A stretch of DNA of 9,623 bases, taken from NCBI GenBank assembly GCA_024691625.1, contig JAILNL010000114.1, positions 1 through 9,623 of the forward strand, written 5' to 3'. Shown here piece after piece: positions 5,533-9,623 of the stretch. Below the pieces are notes generated by a model, which did not search any database, was not told the DNA's origin, and was given only the letters and a program-made list of their open reading frames with translations. The position numbers and the translations under genes were made by a program. This DNA is from Schwartzia sp. (in: firmicutes). GTDB taxonomy: Bacteria > Bacillota > Negativicutes > Selenomonadales > Selenomonadaceae. The first letter of the stretch is position 1. Each line of letters opens with the position of its first letter.

Positions 5533-6570
5533 ATGTTATTATCTGATTTTGACTACGACCTTCCGGAGGAACGCATAGCTCAGACTCCGGTAGAGCCGAG
5601 AAATTCTTCGCGTCTTATGGTGCTCGACCCGGTGGAAAAGACCATCGAGCATCAGCATTTCTACGACCTGAAGAAATACCTTGAGCCGGGTGATACGCTG
5701 ATATTCAACGATACCCGTGTAATGCCCGCTCGTCTTATAGGACACCGCGAGCCTACGGGCGGACGTGTAGAGGTATTTCTGCTTCGAAGAATCAGCGGAG
5801 ATACTTGGGAGACTCTTGTTCAGCCGGGAAAAAAAGCGCGCAAGGGAACAACAGTAAAGTTTAGTGATGAGCTTTCCTGTGAGGTTATGGACAATACGGA
5901 CTTTGGCGGACGTATTGTGAAGTTCTCATACGAAGGCATTTTCGAAGAAGTGCTGGACCGTCTCGGAGAGACACCGCTTCCACCGTACATCCACGAAAAG
6001 CTGCAGGACAAGGAGCGCTACCAGACGGTGTATAACCGTGAGGAAGGCTCCGCAGCCGCGCCTACAGCGGGCCTGCATTTTACGAAGGAGCAGATGGAGG
6101 ACCTCAAGGCGTACGGAGTAAATCTTGGTTTCCTGACGCTGCATGTGGGACTGGGTACGTTCCGTCCCGTGAAGACGGATACTATCGAGGAGCATCAGAT
6201 GCACCGCGAGTATTACTCCATTTCAGACGAGACAGCAGACCTCGTCATGCGGACGAAGGCTGCGGGACACCGTGTTATTGCGGTTGGTACGACATCCATA
6301 CGCACATTGGAGTCTGCCGCGACCGCAAAGGGAAAGATTGCAGGAAAATCTGATTCTACGGAGATTTTTATATATCCGGGGTATGATTTTAAGATAGTAG
6401 ATGCCATCATCACGAATTTCCATCTGCCGAAATCTACACTTATCATGCTGATAAGCGCGTTCGCAGGCCGTGAGTTCGTACTTGATGCATATAAAACGGC
6501 AGTAGAGGAAAAATATAGGTTCTTTTCCTTTGGTGACGCAATGTTTATCAAGCGTCAGCCGAATAAGTAA
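5533..6570 (+). CDS. queA: S-adenosylmethionine:tRNA ribosyltransferase-isomerase QueA
   Basis: A 345-aa cytosolic enzyme that moves the ribosyl part of SAM onto 7-aminomethyl-7-deazaguanine in tRNA to give epoxyqueuosine. The family pattern is complete: [20 protein letters not shown] (4-23), [11 protein letters not shown] (58-68), [10 protein letters not shown] (175-184), [10 protein letters not shown] (204-213), GTTSIRTLE (252-260), [20 protein letters not shown] (293-312) and [12 protein letters not shown] (328-339). Length is typical. AAGGA (5518-5522) lies 10 nt before ATG, 18 nt after the previous stop. Together with queH it covers the two terminal steps of queuosine synthesis; the earlier genes for the preQ1 precursor are not in this window. 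Confidence 0.97.
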   Translation: MLLSDFDYDLPEERIAQTPVEPRNSSRLMVLDPVEKTIEHQHFYDLKKYLEPGDTLIFNDTRVMPARLIGHREPTGGRVEVFLLRRISGDTWETLVQPGKKARKGTTVKFSDELSCEVMDNTDFGGRIVKFSYEGIFEEVLDRLGETPLPPYIHEKLQDKERYQTVYNREEGSAAAPTAGLHFTKEQMEDLKAYGVNLGFLTLHVGLGTFRPVKTDTIEEHQMHREYYSISDETADLVMRTKAAGHRVIAVGTTSIRTLESAATAKGKIAGKSDSTEIFIYPGYDFKIVDAIITNFHLPKSTLIMLISAFAGREFVLDAYKTAVEEKYRFFSFGDAMFIKRQPNK

Positions 6571-6595
6571 AACATGTTTTTAGGGAGGGGCTTTT

Positions 6596-6856
6596 GTGAG
6601 ACATAGTACTGGGTTGTGTGTGCTGTTTGTGGTAGTAGGTGCGATTCTCGGAGGACTGCTCGGGAATCTCTTATCTAACGTGGATGCGCTTTCGGGCTTT
6701 ATGCCGTATCTCACGCAGAGCTTTCCGGTGTTTGATATGGCACCTGTCACGGTAAATCTTTATGTTATAAAGCTGACGGTCGGTCTTGCTTTTATGCCGA
6801 ACTTTATGAGCATTCTAGGCATTGTGCTGGCACTGTTCCTTTTCCGCCGCTACTGA
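6596..6856 (+). CDS. DUF4321-type small membrane protein
   Basis: An 86-aa protein with two hydrophobic segments, about residues 6-26 (LCVLFVVVGAILGGLLGNLL) and 55-83 (LYVIKLTVGLAF and ILGIVLALFLF), joined by a short loop. It starts with GTG behind a strong purine-rich SD (GGGAGGGG, 6583-6590, 5 nt away). Size, topology and position immediately before maf fit the DUF4321 family of Firmicutes, whose function is unknown. The family name is from recall of the pattern, not a search. Overlapping-operon spacing (25 nt after queA, 11 nt before maf) shows co-transcription. Confidence 0.8.
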   Translation: MRHSTGLCVLFVVVGAILGGLLGNLLSNVDALSGFMPYLTQSFPVFDMAPVTVNLYVIKLTVGLAFMPNFMSILGIVLALFLFRRY

Positions 6857-6867
6857 GGAGGATATAA

Positions 6868-7449
6868 ATGATATATCTGGCTTCGGGTTCGCCGCGCAGA
6901 AAAGAGCTTTTGACGCAGGTCGGATGCCGTTTTGAGGTTGTTAAAAGCGATGCGGAGGAATGCAAGGATTCGTCCGTACCGCCTGATGAGCTTGTGCAGG
7001 AAAACGCATGCCGCAAGGCAGAAAAGGCAGCGGCAGAGCTTGGCGGGGACTGTGCCGTGCTTGGTGCTGACACAGTAGTCGCTCTTGATGGAAAGATTTT
7101 TGGAAAACCTAAGGATAAAGAGGATGCGTCCAGAATGCTGAGAGAGCTTTCGGGGCGTTCCCATGAGGTCTATACAGGCATTGCTTTTGTGGTGAAAGGC
7201 AAAACGTACCGTGCCGCAGAACGTACTCTTGTTACCTTCCGTCAGATATCCGACAAGGAAATCGAGGAATATATTGCCACAGGAGAGCCTATGGACAAGG
7301 CAGGAGCTTATGCGGTACAGGGGCTTGCCGCGAAGTTTATTCCGCGCATTGAAGGCTCGTTTTCTAACGTAGTCGGTTTGCCGCTGGCGGCGGTAGACGC
7401 GCTTGCGCAAAAAGCGGGGGTAGAGCTTTATGAGCGTACTCGTTCGTGA
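6868..7449 (+). CDS. maf: Maf family nucleoside triphosphate pyrophosphatase
   Basis: A 193-aa cytosolic enzyme that hydrolyses nucleoside triphosphates to monophosphates and pyrophosphate; family members act on dTTP/UTP and on modified or non-canonical nucleotides. Visible are ASGSPRRKELL (5-15), GADTVVALDGKIFGKP (66-81) with catalytic D68, RSHEVYTG (97-104) and DKAGAYAVQG (143-152). This is the YhdE/Maf pattern (dTTP/UTP) rather than the YceF subgroup, although the subtype call is tentative. GAGGAGGA (6855-6862) overlaps the previous stop and gives a 5-nt spacing. Its 3' end overlaps radC by 20 nt. Confidence 0.95.
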   Translation: MIYLASGSPRRKELLTQVGCRFEVVKSDAEECKDSSVPPDELVQENACRKAEKAAAELGGDCAVLGADTVVALDGKIFGKPKDKEDASRMLRELSGRSHEVYTGIAFVVKGKTYRAAERTLVTFRQISDKEIEEYIATGEPMDKAGAYAVQGLAAKFIPRIEGSFSNVVGLPLAAVDALAQKAGVELYERTRS

Positions 7450-8119
7450 CCTCCCGGAGGATGAAAGGCCCCGCGAAAAGCTGCTTCAGAATGGCGCTGA
7501 CAGCCTGTCAGATATTGAGCTTTTGTCTATTCTTTTGCGTACAGGAACAAAACAGCGCTCGGTAATCCGTGTGGCTGAGGAAGTGCTTGCAAAATATAAG
7601 GACAAGGGAATTCATGCCATATCCCAAATTTCTCCACGGGATATTTCCACGATTCCTGGAGTAGGGCCTGCAAAGGCTGCCACAGTAATTGCGGCAGTAA
7701 CCCTGGGGAAGCGTATCGCTACGCGTGAGGCGAAAGAGGTAAAGACTATCCGCGGACCGAAGGATGCGGCGGATTATGCTATGCCGCTTCTGAGAGATGA
7801 GGTGCAGGAGCATTTTGCCGTAATGCTGCTTGATATGAAGAATCATATTATGCACATGCCCATAGTCACTACAGGCACGCTTTCAGCATCTGTCGCACAC
7901 CCGAGGGAAGTATTCAGGCAGGCGATTGAGCACTCTGCGGCAAGTGTGATTCTCGTACATAATCACCCCAGCGGAGACACACACCCAAGCCGCGAAGATA
8001 TTCAGGTAACGAAACGCATGATAGAGGTGGGCAAAATCATGGATATTCCTGTGCTTGACCACATTATCATAGGCGACAACGACTTCTGCTCCCTTAAAGA
8101 AGATGGATTTTTGAACTGA
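7430..8119 (+). CDS. radC: RadC/JAB domain protein
   Basis: A 229-aa protein of the RadC (YicR) family. The N-terminal helical part (LPEDERPREKLLQNGADSLS, 8-27) and a helix-hairpin-helix PGVGPAKAATVIAA (76-89) precede the JAMM/MPN+ metal-binding domain: E127 in QEHFAVMLLD, then HNHPSGD (177-183) with H177, H179 and D183. The C terminus VLDHIIIGDNDFCSLKEDG is typical. The name suggests DNA repair, but the original E. coli radC phenotype was later ascribed to recG, and the biochemical role is unsettled. The start lies inside maf; upstream there is only a weak G-rich stretch near 7415-7420, so translation is probably coupled to maf. Last gene of the operon. Confidence 0.93.
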   Translation: MSVLVRDLPEDERPREKLLQNGADSLSDIELLSILLRTGTKQRSVIRVAEEVLAKYKDKGIHAISQISPRDISTIPGVGPAKAATVIAAVTLGKRIATREAKEVKTIRGPKDAADYAMPLLRDEVQEHFAVMLLDMKNHIMHMPIVTTGTLSASVAHPREVFRQAIEHSAASVILVHNHPSGDTHPSREDIQVTKRMIEVGKIMDIPVLDHIIIGDNDFCSLKEDGFLN

Positions 8120-8132
8120 TAATGACGAAAAC

Positions 8133-8175
8133 AGACAGCAGAGTAACATTTGTTACATACTGCTGTCTTTATTTT
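8133..8175 (+). terminator. Terminator of the ruvC-radC operon
   Basis: AGACAGCAG (8133-8141) pairs perfectly with CTGCTGTCT (8160-8168); inside, GTAAC (8143-8147) pairs with GTTAC (8152-8156). The stem is followed by TTATTTTA. It starts 14 nt after the radC stop. Confidence 0.9.
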
Positions 8176-8176
8176 A

Positions 8177-8185
8177 TGGTAGGAT
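8177..8185 (+). promoter_or_regulatory. Possible promoter of the flavodoxin-like gene
   Basis: TGG followed by TAGGAT resembles an extended -10 (4/6 in the hexamer), placing the start near 8192. The neighbouring TAGAAT (8185-8190) is a better hexamer but would start transcription on top of the SD. There is no clear -35. Confidence 0.3.
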
Positions 8186-8197
8186 AGAATAAATGAC

Positions 8198-8204
8198 AGG
8201 AGGG
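8198..8204 (+). promoter_or_regulatory. Ribosome binding site fixing the flavodoxin-like start
   Basis: AGGAGGG lies 6 nt before the ATG at 8211. An in-frame ATG at 8193 lies upstream of this site and has no SD of its own, so 8211 is the better start. Confidence 0.85.
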
Positions 8205-8210
8205 TTTCGT

Positions 8211-8744
8211 ATGCATAAATGGAAAATTGTTGTTTCATCTGTGACGGGCAATACAAGAAAAATAGCTGATGCAATGGCCGAAGCCGTTGGGACGTCCGCA
8301 GTTGACTTAAAGGACACTCTGCCTGAGGCGGAGGGCGCGGATATAGTCGCCGTTGGATTTTGGCTCTGGCGGGGCGGTCCGGACCCGAAAACAGCAGAAT
8401 TTCTGTCAAAGCTTCATGACACGAATGTTGTTCTTTTTGCAACGCACGCGGCAGATGCGAAAAGTGAGCACGCTGTTACGGCGCTTGTGCGGGCAGCATA
8501 TAATGTCGGCCCTGATTGCAATATAATCGCCACATTCAGCTGCCAGGGACAGGTGTCGGAGGCAGTGCTCGCCCGCAGGGCAAAGCTCCCCAAGGACGAC
8601 CCGCATACAAAATCGAAAGGCTGGATTACATCAAAGGGACACCCGAACGCGGACGACCTCCACGAAGCAGCAGAGTTTGCAAAGAAGGCAGACCACAAGC
8701 TTGAGCTCCTGGAGAAGTTCATAGAGAAAAAGGGACAGGCATAA
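8211..8744 (+). CDS. Flavodoxin-like protein
   Basis: A 177-aa cytosolic protein. IVVSSVTGNTRKIADAM (6-22) matches the FMN phosphate-binding loop of flavodoxins (S-x-T-G-N-T). The following strand and loop, GADIVAVGFWLWRGGPDPKT, and NVVLFATHAA fit the alternating beta/alpha flavodoxin fold with aromatic residues near the flavin. The C-terminal part is charged and helical (HEAAEFAKKADHKLELLEKF). It resembles the flavodoxin_3 group found in anaerobes (and the BilS-type proteins), an assignment from recall. It would carry electrons with FMN, but no partner reductase or oxidoreductase lies nearby, so the redox partner is unknown. It has its own SD and lies between two terminators, so it is a single-gene transcript. 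Confidence 0.83.
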   Translation: MHKWKIVVSSVTGNTRKIADAMAEAVGTSAVDLKDTLPEAEGADIVAVGFWLWRGGPDPKTAEFLSKLHDTNVVLFATHAADAKSEHAVTALVRAAYNVGPDCNIIATFSCQGQVSEAVLARRAKLPKDDPHTKSKGWITSKGHPNADDLHEAAEFAKKADHKLELLEKFIEKKGQA

Positions 8745-8756
8745 AATATTTTTACG

Positions 8757-8796
8757 CCGGAGGGAAGAAGATTGTTCCCTCCGGTATTTTCATTTT
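8757..8796 (+). terminator. Terminator of the flavodoxin-like gene
   Basis: A perfect 10-bp stem, CCGGAGGGAA (8757-8766) with TTCCCTCCGG (8775-8784), closes an 8-nt loop and is followed by the T-rich TATTTTCATTTT. Confidence 0.93.
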
Positions 8797-8797
8797 G

Positions 8798-8806
8798 TGG
8801 TACTAT
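8798..8806 (+). promoter_or_regulatory. Candidate promoter of the tonB-like gene
   Basis: TGG plus TACTAT (5/6) is an extended -10 directly after the preceding terminator. Transcription would begin near 8813, about 37 nt before the ATG. The -35 region falls in the terminator stem and is not recognisable. Confidence 0.45.
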
Positions 8807-8837
8807 TATAAGCAAAGATGAAAGGATTACAAACAGC

Positions 8838-8844
8838 AGGAGGA
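8838..8844 (+). promoter_or_regulatory. Ribosome binding site fixing the tonB-like start
   Basis: AGGAGGA lies 5 nt before the ATG at 8850. The reading frame stays open upstream to about 8772, but that stretch covers the terminator and promoter and has no SD. Confidence 0.88.
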
Positions 8845-8849
8845 CGATT

Positions 8850-9593
8850 ATGGACGGGCGGAGCCGATGGAGAATAGCATTTCTGTTGTCTGTATTGCTG
8901 CACGCCGGCGCACTGTTGGCGTTTAACGCCGCTGTTCCGTTTCTTTTTCCTAAAGAGCGCTCTGCACAAATGGTTGAGGTGGAGCTGATGTCAGATTCCA
9001 ATGTGAACTATTTGGGAAGCGGCGGAGGAACAGGATATGCAGGAGCAGGCGGTGCGGGAAATACAGGCGCAGGCGATGTTGTCTATACGGCAGGAGCACA
9101 GCCTGTTTTGGATTCAGCTGCCTCGGATGAAGATATTGATGCTCCTGTCATAGAAACAGCCTCAGATTTACCTGAGGCGGAGAAAAATGGGGCAATATCC
9201 GGTACGGCGAAGAGCAGCGAGGACGCAGTGAAGGAAATCGCTGAAAAGGAAAAGGCATCGGGAGGCGGAAGCTTTGATCCTTATTCGATATTGATAAATT
9301 CCGGAAGCGGCGGGCCATCTCTTGGCAGGAGTGCAAAGCTTCTTCAGGCGGAGTATCCCGCGGCAGGGACGGCAACCTATAAAGGACGCGTTAATATTTC
9401 AGCGTGTATCGGAACAGATGGAAAAATACGCTATGCTGAGGTGGTTCATTCCTCGGGGAGCGCACTGGTAGATGCGATTGCAATGAACTGTGCGAAGAAG
9501 TGGATTTACCGTCCCGCAACGGACAAAAACGGAACGCCTATAGAGTGCAATGCGCTCATAAGTATTCCGTTCCGTGAAAAGAAGGAAAAATAA
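8850..9593 (+). CDS. TonB family energy transducer protein
   Basis: A 247-aa inner-membrane-anchored periplasmic protein. A cationic N terminus (MDGRSRWR) is followed by one membrane segment (9-30) containing S14 and H18, spaced like S16 and H20 of E. coli TonB. Next come a Gly/Ala-rich stretch (57-75), an acidic and then Lys/Glu-rich linker to about 136, and a C-terminal TonB domain from about 165: AEYPAAGTATYKGRVNISAC, DGKIRYAEVVHSSGSALVDA, then KKWIYRPATDKNGTPIEC and the final strand ISIPF. TonB couples ExbBD and the proton gradient to outer-membrane receptors. The linker is Gly- rather than Pro-rich, and the domain holds three cysteines (C186, C214 region, C233). No exbB, exbD or receptor gene is visible. 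It could equally be a TonB-like protein serving another envelope task. Confidence 0.9.
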   Translation: MDGRSRWRIAFLLSVLLHAGALLAFNAAVPFLFPKERSAQMVEVELMSDSNVNYLGSGGGTGYAGAGGAGNTGAGDVVYTAGAQPVLDSAASDEDIDAPVIETASDLPEAEKNGAISGTAKSSEDAVKEIAEKEKASGGGSFDPYSILINSGSGGPSLGRSAKLLQAEYPAAGTATYKGRVNISACIGTDGKIRYAEVVHSSGSALVDAIAMNCAKKWIYRPATDKNGTPIECNALISIPFREKKEK

Positions 9594-9623
9594 AAGCAGT
9601 GCATATCGCGAATGTGCGGTATA

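Noticed and set aside
8193..8210. Upstream ATG for the flavodoxin-like gene
   Set aside because: The strong SD lies between this ATG and the ATG at 8211, and residues before MHKW do not fit the fold's first strand.
8211..8744. Bilirubin-reduction system (BilS)
   Set aside because: No BilR-like reductase is adjacent; general resemblance to a flavodoxin does not justify the pathway.
8772..8849. Extended N terminus of the TonB-like protein
   Set aside because: This stretch overlaps a terminator and a promoter-like sequence; the ATG at 8850 has a strong SD and starts the typical cationic TonB N terminus.
9594..9623. Terminator after the TonB-like gene
   Set aside because: The window ends 30 nt after the stop and no complete stem with T-run is visible.

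Overview
The window looks like a chromosomal segment of a diderm Firmicute, most probably a Negativicutes relative (Selenomonas/Mitsuokella/Phascolarctobacterium-like). Firmicute-style features are strong AGGAGG ribosome binding sites, a SpoIID-domain protein and a DUF4321-Maf gene pair. A TonB-type energy transducer, which needs an outer membrane, argues against an ordinary monoderm Firmicute. This placement is inferred from gene content; no 16S or database comparison was possible. All recognised protein genes are on the + strand.

Layout. Positions 1-168 are the end of a CRISPR array with 36-bp repeats and 30-bp spacers. The repeat resembles those of type II-C (Cas9) loci such as Neisseria, and no cas gene is in view. 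A decayed repeat-like remnant follows at 188-210. Next come yebC with its own promoter and a strong terminator (1137-1163), then a 177-bp intergenic region rich in inverted repeats.

From 1298 to 8119 there is a tightly packed array, probably one operon: ruvC-ruvA-ruvB-queH-spoIID-like-queA-DUF4321-maf-radC. Gaps run from 1 to 25 nt, maf and radC overlap by 20 nt, and a long hairpin terminator follows radC. The operon combines Holliday-junction processing (RuvABC), the last two steps of queuosine synthesis (QueA, then QueH), a cell-wall SpoIID-type enzyme, a house-cleaning nucleotide pyrophosphatase (Maf), a small membrane protein and RadC. Two single-gene units follow: a stand-alone flavodoxin-like protein with its own terminator, and a TonB-family protein.

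Most of the window is ordinary conserved chromosome. The parts that deserve a second look are the CRISPR end, where each repeat carries an extended -10 promoter on the minus strand and the terminal repeat is degenerate only in the half that such a promoter would not need, and the structured leader of the ruvCAB operon, with a 23-nt palindrome and mutually exclusive hairpins. I do not see a convincing undescribed multi-gene system.
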